A DNA stretch of 64,000 nucleotides from Actinomycetota bacterium (GCA_016213645.1 JACQZY010000020.1:62001-126000), one strand, 5' to 3'. Positions 17,602-26,363 are shown, counted from the first letter of the stretch. Notes: generated by a model from the sequence alone, not told the origin. Numbers and translations: made by a program.

Positions 17602-17699
17602 CGGCGCGGAGTCTAATAGCGCGTAGGGCCATGCGTGCCCGACCGAGCGCGCCTCGGCGCCGTACCGGGTTTCACGCGCCGTCGGCCAAGCCGCGTTTC

Positions 17700-18341
17700 C
17701 TATACGGGAACTTCGAGATCGTCGACCGCAGTCGGCGCCAAAAGATGCGCCATATCGTTGAGCCGGACGATCCTGCCACCGCCGTCCGGCTCCACCAGGA
17801 ACTCCGTGATCGAGGAGTTGCCGATCGACATAATGCGGCCCAACTCTGCCGCCGGCATGCCCAGCAGGTGACACGTGGCCAGACGTATGCAGCCGCCGTG
17901 GGTAACGGCAACCACCGTGCGGCCTTCCCATTCGGCCGCGATCGAGCGCACGGCGGCGCCGACGCGCTCCATCGCCTCGGCGTAGAGCTCGCCGCCGTCC
18001 CAGCCCTCGACACCCTCCACACGCCAGCGCCGCCACGCCTCCGGATCGGCCGCCTCGATCTCATCACGAGACACGCCGGTCCAAGATCCAAGATCCACTT
18101 CGCGGAGGTCGGTGCGCGAAAGCACGGGCATGCCCACGGCATCGGCGAGTGCACGAGCGGTGTCCGAGGCACGGATCAGATCGCTCGCGACGATCGCGTC
18201 GATCGGCTCGTCGACCAGGCGTGCGGCCATATGTGCGGCTTGGTGCCTACCAAGGGCCGAGAGCGGCGGATCGGCTTGACCTTGCAGTCGGCCGACCGCG
18301 TTCCACTCGCTCTCCCCATGACGGACGAGCAGCAACCTCAT
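17700..18341 (-). CDS. Histidine phosphatase family protein (phosphoglycerate mutase-like)
   Basis: 213 aa. The phospho-accepting His is in LLVRHGESEWN near residue 8. Second-half motifs include ASDLIRASDTA (Arg) and the proton-donor His region VVAVTHGGCIR. This branch includes cobalamin-pathway phosphatases, phosphoglycerate phosphatases and broad-specificity phosphatases; sequence alone does not choose among them. GAGGAG lies 8 nt upstream of the ATG. It follows the small Rossmann-like gene on the same strand but is not overlapped by it. Confidence 0.88.
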   Translation of the reverse strand: MRLLLVRHGESEWNAVGRLQGQADPPLSALGRHQAAHMAARLVDEPIDAIVASDLIRASDTARALADAVGMPVLSRTDLREVDLGSWTGVSRDEIEAADPEAWRRWRVEGVEGWDGGELYAEAMERVGAAVRSIAAEWEGRTVVAVTHGGCIRLATCHLLGMPAAELGRIMSIGNSSITEFLVEPDGGGRIVRLNDMAHLLAPTAVDDLEVPV

Positions 18342-18374
18342 AGCCGCTCCTCGCCACAGCTTTGAACCGCACCC

Positions 18375-18767
18375 CTATTCAAGCGAGATGACGTCGAGCG
18401 GTACGCCGAGTTCCTCGCGGATCGCGTCGTCAAAAGCCTCTGGGTCGGGAATCGCATTGCTGGGATTGTGGTGGGCGATCACGACGCCTTCTATCGAGCG
18501 GTTACGGCAGGCGTCCACAATCTCGTTTCTCAGGTCGTCTCCGGGCACCGTTTCGTGCTCGATCTTCACCCCTTCCGCGCGTAACACGCCGACGCACTTG
18601 TCAAGGGTGGCCAGATATCCGTCGTCGTCTGAGCGCTCGTCGCCCCAGCGATTCGTGGCCGGCGTCAGCAGTATGAAGTCACCCGAACCTTCGAGCGACC
18701 GCACGCGCGCGTCATCGAGCACCGCCGCAAGGGTGTCGTCATCCAGCGCGACAAGCAACCACTTCAT
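18375..18767 (-). CDS. Small alpha/beta protein, universal-stress-like (uncharacterised)
   Basis: 130 aa. The start MKWLLVALDDDT and the alternation of beta strands and helices, with IEGVVIAHHNPSNAIPDP towards the end, resemble a USP-like or Rossmann fold. The ATP-binding GxxG(S/T) of canonical USPs is not seen. TATGAT lies 6 nt before the ATG, so the mRNA is probably leaderless. It precedes the histidine phosphatase on the same strand. No function is assigned. Confidence 0.68.
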   Translation of the reverse strand: MKWLLVALDDDTLAAVLDDARVRSLEGSGDFILLTPATNRWGDERSDDDGYLATLDKCVGVLRAEGVKIEHETVPGDDLRNEIVDACRNRSIEGVVIAHHNPSNAIPDPEAFDDAIREELGVPLDVISLE

Positions 18768-18918
18768 AGACCGATCATAAAGACGCCAGGCGGCTCGTGC
18801 GGCGGGGGCAGCGTAAGCACACCAGTCAACGCGGCCGCACACTTGGCAAATCGCGACAGCACGCGCCGATCCGCCGGTCGCCGTGCGCACGATCGGCGCG
18901 CTATCGTACGGCCCGCAG

Positions 18919-19941
18919 ATGGAAACCGAAACGGAAACGATTCTCAACCGTCACACGGACAATCTGCCCGATCGCAACCTCGCGCTCGAGCTTGTCCGCG
19001 TCACCGAAGCCGCCGCGCTTGCCGCCGCCCGCTGGGTCGGCCATGGCGACAAGATCGCCGCCGACCAGGCCGCCGTGGACGCAATGCGCTTTGTGCTGGA
19101 CTCCGTGCCGATGGACGGCACCGTCGTGATCGGCGAAGGCGAAAAGGACGAGGCTCCGATGCTCTACAACGGCGAGCGCATCGGCGACGGTTCCGCCCCG
19201 GAGGTGGACATCGCCGTGGACCCGCTGGAAGGCACAACGCTGACGGCGAAGGGTTTCCCAAGCGCGCTGAGCGTGATCGCCCTGTCCGAGCGGGGTTCGA
19301 TGTTCGATCCCGGGCCCTGCGTCTACATGGAGAAGATGGCCGGCACCGAAGAGGTCGGCGACCTACTAGACCTCGACCGCCCGATTGGTGAGACTGTCAA
19401 GCTGATCGCCGATCGCAAGGGCAAGACCGCCAGCGACGTGCTGGTGATCATGCTGGACCGCCCGCGCCACGAGGAGCAGGCGAAGGCGATCCGCGAAGCA
19501 GGCGCACGCATCCGATTCATCACCGACGGCGACGTCAGCGGCGCCTTGATGGCCGTCAGCGAGCGCTCACCGATCGACTTGCTCTGGGGCGTCGGCGGCA
19601 CTCCCGAAGGAGTGATTTCGGCCGCCGCGATCCACTGCATGGGCGGCCAGATGGTCAGCCGTCTCTGGCCGCGCAACGACGACGAGAAGAACGCCGCGAT
19701 CGAGGCCGGTTACGACCTCGGCAAGATCCTCACCCAGAACGAACTGGTCAAGGGCAATGACGTCTTTTTCGCCGCCACCGGCGTGACCGACGGCGACATG
19801 CTTCAAGGCGTACGCTACCCGCGCGGCAAGGCCACCACCGAGTCGCTTGTGATGCGCTCACGCAGCGGCACCGTGCGCCGCGTGCTCGCCACGCACAACC
19901 GCACCAAGCTGCGCGAGATCACCGGCGCCCGCTACGGCTGA
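18919..19941 (+). CDS. glpX: Fructose-1,6-bisphosphatase class II
   Basis: 340 aa, the normal GlpX length. Metal- and phosphate-binding motifs are present: IGEGEKDEAPMLY, the AVDPLEGTT loop typical of the Li-sensitive phosphatase superfamily, and GGTPEGVISAAA. It hydrolyses fructose-1,6-bisphosphate to fructose-6-phosphate in gluconeogenesis, Mg2+- or Mn2+-dependent, in the cytoplasm. In-frame sequence upstream of the chosen ATG lies in the intergenic region and looks non-coding. It converges on the LuxR-type regulator gene. Confidence 0.95.
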   Translation: METETETILNRHTDNLPDRNLALELVRVTEAAALAAARWVGHGDKIAADQAAVDAMRFVLDSVPMDGTVVIGEGEKDEAPMLYNGERIGDGSAPEVDIAVDPLEGTTLTAKGFPSALSVIALSERGSMFDPGPCVYMEKMAGTEEVGDLLDLDRPIGETVKLIADRKGKTASDVLVIMLDRPRHEEQAKAIREAGARIRFITDGDVSGALMAVSERSPIDLLWGVGGTPEGVISAAAIHCMGGQMVSRLWPRNDDEKNAAIEAGYDLGKILTQNELVKGNDVFFAATGVTDGDMLQGVRYPRGKATTESLVMRSRSGTVRRVLATHNRTKLREITGARYG

Positions 19942-19946
19942 CGGCC

Positions 19947-19990
19947 GCCGTCGCGGCGCTCGCCACGACGGCAACTCATCAAACTGCCGT
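19947..19990. terminator. Candidate terminator hairpins between glpX and the regulator gene
   Basis: Two mutually exclusive hairpins: GCCGTCG/CGACGGC (7-bp stem) and ACGGCA/TGCCGT (6-bp stem, AT-rich loop). They lie in the 57-bp space between convergent stops. No clear U-tract follows either, so factor-independent termination is uncertain. Confidence 0.35.
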
Positions 19991-19998
19991 TCGGTCGC

Positions 19999-20631
19999 TC
20001 AGTCGATTACCTGGCAGCGAATCGCCTCGGCGACCGCGTGCGTACGGGTGCGGGCGTTCAGCTTGGCGAGGATTCGCTTCGTGTGCGTGCGCACCGTCTC
20101 GGTCGAAAGGCCAAGCGTCTCGGCAACACGCTCGGTGTGGGCACCGTCGGCGTACATTTGCAGAATCTGACGCTGACGCTCAGTGAGAATGCGGCTCTCG
20201 TCACCCAGGTCGGGTGCGCCTGTCGTGGCGAGCGAGGAGTCGATGAAGAACTCACCGTTCTGTACCGCGCTGATCGCGCTGGTCAACACCTCGGGCGGCG
20301 AGTCCTTGCGCACGCAGCCACGCGCTCCAGACTTCAGCGCCTCGGCGAGCAGACGCATGTTGCCATCGGCGGCAAACACCACGATAGGAGCGTTGATCGA
20401 CTTGCGCAACTGACTGATCGACGACGTCGCGTCCGCGCTGGACCCCATATGCGGGTCCACGATCACGGCGCTGATCTTCTTGCCACGCGCGAGCTTCAGC
20501 GCCTCTTCCACGTTTGCCGACTCGCTCGTGTCTGCGCCTTCAAATCCAGAACGCAGCACCGCGGCAACTCCCTGCCGCAATACAGGGTGATCATCAACGA
20601 CTAAGAAATGTGCAGTGGTAGAGGGGCTCAT
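19999..20631 (-). CDS. LuxR/NarL-type response regulator
   Basis: 210 aa. The receiver domain (about 8-125) has the acidic pair D13-D14 (VVDDHP), phospho-acceptor D59 (VIVDPHM) and K109 (VRKDSP). The Ser/Thr switch position appears to be Ala (VVFAADG), so phospho-switching may be atypical. A LuxR-type HTH (about 148-205) has the characteristic LTERQRQIL start and VRTHTKRILAKL recognition helix. AAGGAAAAG is the ribosome binding site. No histidine kinase gene is adjacent, so this is an orphan regulator with an unknown partner. Confidence 0.9.
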   Translation of the reverse strand: MSPSTTAHFLVVDDHPVLRQGVAAVLRSGFEGADTSESANVEEALKLARGKKISAVIVDPHMGSSADATSSISQLRKSINAPIVVFAADGNMRLLAEALKSGARGCVRKDSPPEVLTSAISAVQNGEFFIDSSLATTGAPDLGDESRILTERQRQILQMYADGAHTERVAETLGLSTETVRTHTKRILAKLNARTRTHAVAEAIRCQVID

Positions 20632-20950
20632 TGGCTCTTTTCCTTAGCTGTGCAGATAGTTCGTGTCCGTTTCCGGAGACGGTTCGGGGGTGATATTACC
20701 GGCGAGTAGCATGATCTCACTCACCGTCGTCCGCAATCTCTCTGTCCCGAACCGTGACCCGGAATTCCAGACCACGATTTATTTTTCACAATTGGTTTTC
20801 GGATGATTTCACATCCCGCACCGGAAGTGCGCGATGCCATACATGCGAATGATCGTTCACACTACCGTGAGACGAACGATTCGTCACCCATCCTGACCGG
20901 CCGGGACTGTTAGACCGCAGTCGGCCGGTACACCGGGTTTGGGTAAGCGC
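20632..20950. other. Intergenic region between two minus-strand genes
   Basis: 319 bp without a supported gene. It holds the promoter region of the response regulator and an AT-rich patch (ATTTATTTTTCACAATTGG) that is unusual here. An imperfect hairpin lies around 20845-20890, with arms resembling ATCGTTCAC and GTGAGACGAACGAT. The hairpin could end the RlpA-like transcript but lacks a U-tract. Confidence 0.4.
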
Positions 20951-21604
20951 CTAGTTTACGCGAAGCGCGCCGACATCGCCCGTTGACAACTGCCCGAGCG
21001 CTTTGGCGGTGGCGTAGGTGAGGTCCCAGCTGACGCCGCGAGCGAAGGGGCCGCGGTCGATCACGGGTACGGTAAGACGGCGGCCGGCGGCGTAGAGCTC
21101 CACCTTTGTGCCGCACGGCAAAGTGCGATGGGCGACACCAAGTGCGCGCCGCGTGAGCTTGACACCGCAGGCTGTTTTGTGTCCATAGAAGCCGGGGCCG
21201 TACCAGGTCGCCTTCTGCAGGCGATAGACAGACAGCGAGCCGTCCGGCTCGTCTGCGGCCACGCGCGCCGCTCCGGCGGGAGTGAAGCGGAAGTCGTAGC
21301 GGCCGGCCTTGGGCGGAGTCCAGCTGATCTCGAAGTTGCCTCCGCCGCCAACAGGTGCCGTGGCGATCTGCGACCAAACTCCGTCGGCGCCGCGTGCCTC
21401 GACCGTCACAACGTTCACGTCCGCGGCGACTTTGCCGAGAATGCGCGATGCGCGCCCGGCAAACGCGCCTTCCGGCGCGCTCACGACCTGCTGCACAAAG
21501 GCCGTCCCGCCGCCCGAGGCGTCGCCCTCCGCGAATGCGGTTGCCGGTAGCACGGCAAATGCGATGCAGAAGATCGCTGCAATATGAGCGAAAGCTCGGT
21601 TCAC
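20951..21604 (-). CDS. RlpA-like double-psi beta-barrel secreted protein
   Basis: 217 aa. The signal peptide is at residues 1-25 (cleavage near AFA-EG). A middle beta-rich region, about 40-120, is Ig-like. The C-terminal RlpA/3D-type double-psi barrel, about 130-215, contains ATWYGPGFYGHKTACG, THR-like RALGVAHRTLPCGT and the catalytic-type VIDRGPF with the Asp expected for lytic transglycosylases of this fold. It is predicted to act on peptidoglycan outside the membrane. The start is GTG. A ydaO-type c-di-AMP leader lies directly upstream, tying wall remodelling to c-di-AMP. Confidence 0.88.
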   Translation of the reverse strand: MNRAFAHIAAIFCIAFAVLPATAFAEGDASGGGTAFVQQVVSAPEGAFAGRASRILGKVAADVNVVTVEARGADGVWSQIATAPVGGGGNFEISWTPPKAGRYDFRFTPAGAARVAADEPDGSLSVYRLQKATWYGPGFYGHKTACGVKLTRRALGVAHRTLPCGTKVELYAAGRRLTVPVIDRGPFARGVSWDLTYATAKALGQLSTGDVGALRVN

Positions 21605-21617
21605 GGTCGGATTTGCG

Positions 21618-21812
21618 TCTCTTTCGAACGGGCCTACGGGGTTAGCTGAAGGGCTCGCGCTGAAAGAGCTGCGCTACGGCGGTGGTACTCAGGTCGCTAG
21701 ACCCGCGGCACCGTTGCCGATTCGCCCCGGCCCGGAATCACTCTGGATGAGAGCTCCGGACAATGGTTCCCCCGCCTCGTCACGCGCGGAGCGCGACGTG
21801 TTCGGCGGCAAG
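21618..21812 (-). promoter_or_regulatory. c-di-AMP riboswitch (ydaO-yuaA leader)
   Basis: The minus-strand RNA shows the conserved blocks of the ydaO family in order: GCCGCCGAAC, GGGGGAACC (21773-21765), GGGGCGAATCGGC (21728-21716), then CAGCTAACCCCGTAGGC (around 21648-21632) and GAAAGAG. It lies directly before the RlpA-like cell-wall gene, a known context for this riboswitch in actinobacteria. TATACT at 21827-21822 is a plausible -10 for the leader. Class assignment is by recognition of the conserved blocks; no covariance search was run. Confidence 0.85.
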
Positions 21813-21864
21813 TTCGTGGCGAGTATACATATCGGCCGCGCGGCGTTTGCGTGATCGGGGTCGA

Positions 21865-23400
21865 TCAACGCGCCGAAAACCGAACACGCGGTCCGGTAAA
21901 TGGCTCGCGGGCTCCGGTCACGCGCTGGGTGACCGACGTGTACACCGAGTACTCACCGCGCTTAAAGGCATCCGGCAACACGCGCATGCGCCACCGGCGC
22001 GCGCCCTTCGCGCGCAGCCAGCGCGGCGAGTTGCAGTCGTCCGCGACGAATCCTCGACGCGTGCCGCTCCACCACGCGCAGGCCGCTCCCGCGCGACGTC
22101 TCACGGCCACCCGCACGCTCGCCACGCCAACGCTGTCGGCGCGGGCGCCGCCGCTGACGCGGGCAGGCCCGGCTCCGGCGCGAAAAACCGTGCGAGCCTT
22201 CGGCCAGACGTAGCTGGTGAGCGGATCTGAACAACCGTCACGGTTTGAATCCGTCAATGGATTCGTCTGGGGACATGGATCGCTGCCGTCAGGCAAACCG
22301 TCGCCGTCGTCATCGTCGTCACAAGCGTCGCCCGCGCCGTCGCCGTCGCGATCTACCTGCTCGGTGTTTGCCAAACCGCGGCAGTTGTCGCGGGCGTCGA
22401 TCGCGCCGTCATGGTCGGCATCGTCGTAGCGCAGCCGCACAATGCGGTTGTTTGCGGCATCGGCCACGTAGACGAACGCCCCGGGCGCGACCGCTATGGA
22501 GGATGGCGCGTTGAACTGTCCTATACCCGCGCCCGTGATCCCGAGTTCGCCAAGCGGCGCAAACCCCTCCGCTTGAGAGCCGAAAAGCGCCACGCGGTCG
22601 TTGCCGCTGTCGGCCACGAGCAAACGGCCGGCGGCGTCGCTCGCAAGTCCCTTTGCCGCGTCAACCTGGCCGGCGGCGGCGCCCGCGGCCACGGCGACGC
22701 CTGCAAAAGCGCCGCGCGCATCGAAAAACCTCACGCCGTCGCCCGGCGAGGATCCGCTGACGAAAAACCCGCCCACCGGATTCACGGCCAGACCGGCCAC
22801 CGGCCCCCACGGCAGCGGGTCGGTCACGCCGAAGGCAAAGAGATTGTCCAGCTCGCCGCGCGCCGGGTCGAACACCTGAACCCGCGCGTTCAGCGACTCG
22901 GCCACATAGAGGCGCGGCTCGTAGTCCGCGGCCAGAGCCGTGGGCCCGTTGATCTGACCGATCGCCGGTCCGGGTTCGCTGTCCACTCCGCGGTACTCGG
23001 CCCCGTTGTAAACCACGCCGAAGGTGAAGATCTTGTTCGTGGCGGCGTCGGCCACGTAGATGCCGAGCCGGTTGTCCACCGCCACCGCCGACGGATCCTG
23101 CAGCCGGCCCGCCCCGAACGTGATGAGCGGACGGTTGCCGTTGCGCGCGCTGTCGTAAACCTGCACGGCGCCGCCGCTTCGCAAGGGCACATACACGCGA
23201 CCAGCCGAGTCGGCGGCGATCGAACCCGGGTTCACGCCCTCGGCCACGACTCCGTCCCACTCAAAGATCGCCGCGTTCGCGGCCGCCGCGCAAAACGACA
23301 ACGCAAACACCGCCGAAGCGAGCAGCGCGAGCACAACCGGCGTCAGCGCCGTGAAGGCGCGCCGGAACGCTGCGGCGACGTTGCTGAATGGCACTGGCAT
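21865..23400 (-). CDS. Secreted NHL-propeller protein with thrombospondin type 3 repeats
   Basis: 511 aa. A signal peptide (hydrophobic about 17-40, ending AANA) is followed by an NHL-type propeller of five to six blades, about 45-335, with repeats such as PSAVAVDNRLGIYVADAATN. Then come calcium-binding TSP3-like repeats (DADHDGAIDARDNC, DRDGDGAGDACDDDDDGDG). A C-terminal beta domain of about 110 residues follows. Extracellular, probably Ca2+-stabilised, with a binding or adhesive role. Start choice between ATG at 23400 and 23430 is uncertain; 23400 places the signal peptide at the N terminus. The frame stays open further upstream but is not convincing there. Confidence 0.8.
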   Translation of the reverse strand: MPVPFSNVAAAFRRAFTALTPVVLALLASAVFALSFCAAAANAAIFEWDGVVAEGVNPGSIAADSAGRVYVPLRSGGAVQVYDSARNGNRPLITFGAGRLQDPSAVAVDNRLGIYVADAATNKIFTFGVVYNGAEYRGVDSEPGPAIGQINGPTALAADYEPRLYVAESLNARVQVFDPARGELDNLFAFGVTDPLPWGPVAGLAVNPVGGFFVSGSSPGDGVRFFDARGAFAGVAVAAGAAAGQVDAAKGLASDAAGRLLVADSGNDRVALFGSQAEGFAPLGELGITGAGIGQFNAPSSIAVAPGAFVYVADAANNRIVRLRYDDADHDGAIDARDNCRGLANTEQVDRDGDGAGDACDDDDDGDGLPDGSDPCPQTNPLTDSNRDGCSDPLTSYVWPKARTVFRAGAGPARVSGGARADSVGVASVRVAVRRRAGAACAWWSGTRRGFVADDCNSPRWLRAKGARRWRMRVLPDAFKRGEYSVYTSVTQRVTGAREPFTGPRVRFSAR

Positions 23401-23430
23401 GGCGTCCGCACAACTTAACGACTTCGCCAT

Positions 23431-23828
23431 GCGAACCCGCCCGTCATGCATGCCGCCATGCGGGCCCCGTCTTACGGTGTCTCGAAAACGCGCGGAAGTT
23501 GGAGCATGGTCCACGCGTCGCCTTTTGGCCGCAGCCGACGATTGGGAGGCGTCGAGGCCAGCGGTCACCGGCCGTCCAGCGACGTTATCCCGTCGCCGAG
23601 ACTGGCTGTGAACCTGGTGCCGGCCGCTGCCACGCGACCGGCAGTCGCCTCGCTGTTGCCGTTGTCGATACGGATTCGCCATAGGTCTGCCTTGGAGAAG
23701 CCCCGCCACTGGGCCTTCGGACCCTTTAACCCGTGAACGAGTCGAACGGACTGGCGCGTCGGGCCAAAAAGTAATTGATCACCGCGATGATCGTCACATG
23801 CGGATGCAACGCGACGATCGACGCACAG
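23431..23828. other. Intergenic region between the NHL protein gene and tRNA-Leu
   Basis: About 400 bp. Several frames are open but have no family resemblance, start signal or consistent codon bias. GATCGTC/GACGATC about 15 bp downstream of the tRNA 3' end (minus-strand sense), followed later by a T5 run, could be a tRNA terminator. Nothing else is recognised. Confidence 0.35.
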
Positions 23829-23910
23829 TGCCCGGGGTGGGAGTCGAACCCACACGCCTCGAGGGCAGCCGATTTTAAGTCAGCCGCGTCTACCGTTCCG
23901 CCACCCGGGC
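23829..23910 (-). tRNA. tRNA-Leu (anticodon TAA)
   Basis: 82-nt class II tRNA. The acceptor stem GCCCGGG/CCCGGGC has discriminator A. The D arm, a 5-bp anticodon stem (GCTGA/TCGGC) with loop CTTAAAA and anticodon TAA, a long variable arm (TGCCCTCGAGGCG) and a T arm with GGTTCGACTCC are all present. The 3' CCA is not encoded. It reads UUA, the rarest Leu codon at this GC content, so it may limit expression of any TTA-containing gene. Confidence 0.95.
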
Positions 23911-24115
23911 CTGGCCGCGAATCCGATGGCAGGCATGCCTGCGCCGCACCGAAATCGGGCACAATGAAGGTACCGGCGCGGCCGGTCCGAGCGCGTGATC
24001 ACGCAACCGGGCCTTGGTCTCACGAGATCGATCGGCGGTCCGTCGCCGGTCCAGCCGAAACGACTGAAATGTGCGCAATGCTTAACACCGCGACTTTTCA
24101 CCCCCGGAGGTGTCT

Positions 24116-25651
24116 ATGTCGATAGATAAGGCGCATATGGAAGCTTCCGTCTTAAAAGAGCCCGGCTCGTCAGCCAGCGCGTTGGTCAGAGACCCACGCG
24201 CCGCGTTTCTGCGCCTTCAGTCAGACGAACGGCTGGTTACGCTGACACGGCGCGGCAACGAAGCCGCCTATGAAACGCTGATCGCGCGTTACCGCGCGCG
24301 ACTGCTGGCGTTTTGCCGTCACATGGTCGGATCCACCGAGGACGCCGAGGACATCTTGCAGGAGGTGTTCGTCTCCGCCTACCGCGCGATGCTCGCCGAC
24401 GACCGCGTACTCAACGTACGTCCCTGGCTTTACCGCATCGCGCGCAACCGCAGCCTCAACCACCTGCGCCGCCCGCGCCCGACCGGCGTGGACTCGATGG
24501 ACATCTTCGAGGGTGGCGCCGCCGTGGCCACGGCTGACCGCGTACACGACAAGCTCGATCTGGAAGATCTGGTCGACGACGTCAAGCGCCTGCCCGAGAC
24601 TCAGCGCACCGCGCTGATGCTGCGGGAGATGGGCGACCTTTCGTACGACCAAATCGCCGAGGCGATGGACACCTCCGTGCCAAGCGTCAAGAGTCTGCTG
24701 GTGCGCGCCCGCGTGTCGCTGGCCGAGGCCGCCGAGTCGCGACGGCTCTCATGCGACGAGGTGCGGCTGGAATTGGGCGCGGTGGCCGAGGGCCTGCAAA
24801 AGATGTCGGCTCCGGTACGCCGTCACGTCGGCGACTGCGACCGCTGTCGCGCCTTCAAGAAGGACCTCACCGTCACCAACCGCAAACTCGCCGTGCTGGC
24901 ACCCGTGGGCGGTCTGCTGGCGATTAAGAACCTGCTTGCGCTGAAGATTTTCGGTGGCGCCGGGGCGGGGGCGAGCGGAGGCTTTGGTGCCGCCACCGGC
25001 GCCGGTGGCGCGAGCGGCGCAGCCGGAGTCGCGGGAGCGGGAGCGGCGGCCGGCGGCGTGGGAGCCGGAGCCGCGGCTGGAATCAGCGCCGGGCTGGGCA
25101 CGATCGCCGTGAAGGTGGGTGCCGGATTGGCGACCGCCGCAATTGTCACCGGCGGAGTGGCCCAAGTGGCCAAGCACGAACTCAATACCGGCAAGATCGC
25201 CCAAAAGCCGGCCGTCACCCAGCGCGCCGAGTCGACCGATTCAGCGGCTTCCGGGGGCGTGGCACCAAAGGCGCCGGTCGTTGCCGTTCCGGTCAAACCG
25301 ATCGATCAGGATGCTAACCCGGACAAGGAGATGCCCGCCGACGAGACGACACCGGTCGCTGACAAGCCGTCAGATCCGAAAGACACGGATGCCGCCGGCG
25401 ATCAGCCCGCGGCGTCGGTAATCGACGAAGAGACAACGACCGTGGTGATCACGCCGGGCAACCCGGCCGCGGGACCGACCGGCGGGCCGACCGTCGAAGG
25501 CCCCGGCATGCCGGCGCCGGAACCGTCGGCCCCCGTCGCATCGCCACCCGCATCGCCACCTTCCGGCGCGACCGGCGCGAGTTCGGGCGTCGGCCCCACC
25601 GGGGGCGGAGCCGACGAAGAGTCGCCCGGCATGGTCGGCGCTGGCGGCTGA
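24116..25651 (+). CDS. ECF sigma factor fused to zinc-finger anti-sigma-like and membrane tail
   Basis: 511 aa, more than twice a normal ECF sigma factor. Sigma2 (about 49-117, with DAEDILQEVFVSAYR and RPWLYRIARN) and sigma4 (about 153-205, LPETQRTALMLREMGDLSYDQIAEAM) are intact. They are followed by a zinc-finger anti-sigma-like segment with C213, H237, C241 and C244 (HxxxCxxC). Next comes a long Gly/Ala-rich stretch with a TM-like segment near 340-360, and an acidic Pro/Thr-rich tail of about 150 residues. This predicts a sigma factor with its own inhibitor and a membrane or exported sensor tail. GGAGG is 6 nt before the ATG. tRNA-Leu lies upstream, in the opposite direction. Confidence 0.88.
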   Translation: MSIDKAHMEASVLKEPGSSASALVRDPRAAFLRLQSDERLVTLTRRGNEAAYETLIARYRARLLAFCRHMVGSTEDAEDILQEVFVSAYRAMLADDRVLNVRPWLYRIARNRSLNHLRRPRPTGVDSMDIFEGGAAVATADRVHDKLDLEDLVDDVKRLPETQRTALMLREMGDLSYDQIAEAMDTSVPSVKSLLVRARVSLAEAAESRRLSCDEVRLELGAVAEGLQKMSAPVRRHVGDCDRCRAFKKDLTVTNRKLAVLAPVGGLLAIKNLLALKIFGGAGAGASGGFGAATGAGGASGAAGVAGAGAAAGGVGAGAAAGISAGLGTIAVKVGAGLATAAIVTGGVAQVAKHELNTGKIAQKPAVTQRAESTDSAASGGVAPKAPVVAVPVKPIDQDANPDKEMPADETTPVADKPSDPKDTDAAGDQPAASVIDEETTTVVITPGNPAAGPTGGPTVEGPGMPAPEPSAPVASPPASPPSGATGASSGVGPTGGGADEESPGMVGAGG

Positions 25652-25698
25652 CGAGCGCTTCCAGATTTCCGACCTTCGGCCCGTTTAGCGGCGACCGG

Positions 25699-26253
25699 TC
25701 ACGGACCCGGCTCGGCGTCGGCGATCACGGTCAGTCGGCTTCCGCCAAGCGCGACGGACAGCGATTTGCCCGGCCGTAGTCCTTCAAGCTGGATGTTCGT
25801 GTAGCCCGGTTTGACCGTTTTGCGCGTCGCGCCGCCACCCTGGCGCGTGATCGTGAGCACCTGAGGTTCAGAGTCGCGCAGACCGACGTCCAGCTCGATC
25901 GCAATGTAAGACGGGACATGCACGTTGACGGGAGTTTTGTCCGAGAAGCGGCCGTTTTCGATCGTGATCACGACGGGCGTGCGAGCACCTTCCTCGTCGC
26001 CCGCCGGCTTCTGCGGCTCACTCGGCTGTGTGGCGGTGCTACCCGTGCTGCCCCCCGTCGGTCCGGTCGTGGTGCCGGATGTGGTCGTATCGCCCGCTGC
26101 GGTGGCCCCGGTCACTGCCGTCGGCGCCTGCGTGGCACCGGTAGAACCTGCCGTTTTTGTGTCGCCGCAGCCCCAAAGCCCGCCGGCCGCCAGCGCACAA
26201 AAACACAACGTTAACGTCGATTTACTTGCTAATGACGATGGACAATTTCTCAT
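25699..26253 (-). CDS. Ser/Thr-rich lipoprotein of unknown function
   Basis: 184 aa. The signal peptide ends in lipobox GLWGC. A low-complexity Thr/Ser/Gly linker of about 55 residues follows, then a C-terminal beta-rich domain of about 90 residues (VVITIENGRFSDKTPVNVHVPSYIAIELDVGLRD). The C-terminal domain has a cupredoxin-like strand pattern without visible copper ligands. GAGGAA precedes the ATG at 26253; a GTG four codons upstream overlaps the ribosome binding site and is less likely. It converges on the sigma factor gene and could be part of its envelope signalling (inference from position only). Confidence 0.72.
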   Translation of the reverse strand: MRNCPSSLASKSTLTLCFCALAAGGLWGCGDTKTAGSTGATQAPTAVTGATAAGDTTTSGTTTGPTGGSTGSTATQPSEPQKPAGDEEGARTPVVITIENGRFSDKTPVNVHVPSYIAIELDVGLRDSEPQVLTITRQGGGATRKTVKPGYTNIQLEGLRPGKSLSVALGGSRLTVIADAEPGP

Positions 26254-26363
26254 CGGGTTCCTCACAAATGCCGATAATTATCTTGCGGAATCAGAGGCCA
26301 CGTTATACGTTGGATTCAAGTTCTCGTGCAGGGGATATCGAGACAAAGGATTGGACAGAGAAA

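Noticed and set aside
21618-21850. Small peptide gene in the RlpA leader
   Set aside because: The conserved primary-sequence blocks match a c-di-AMP riboswitch much better than any coding frame.
23446-23855. Open frames of about 96 codons between the NHL gene and tRNA-Leu, one overlapping the tRNA
   Set aside because: No ribosome binding site or leaderless -10, no conserved pattern, and one runs through the tRNA gene.
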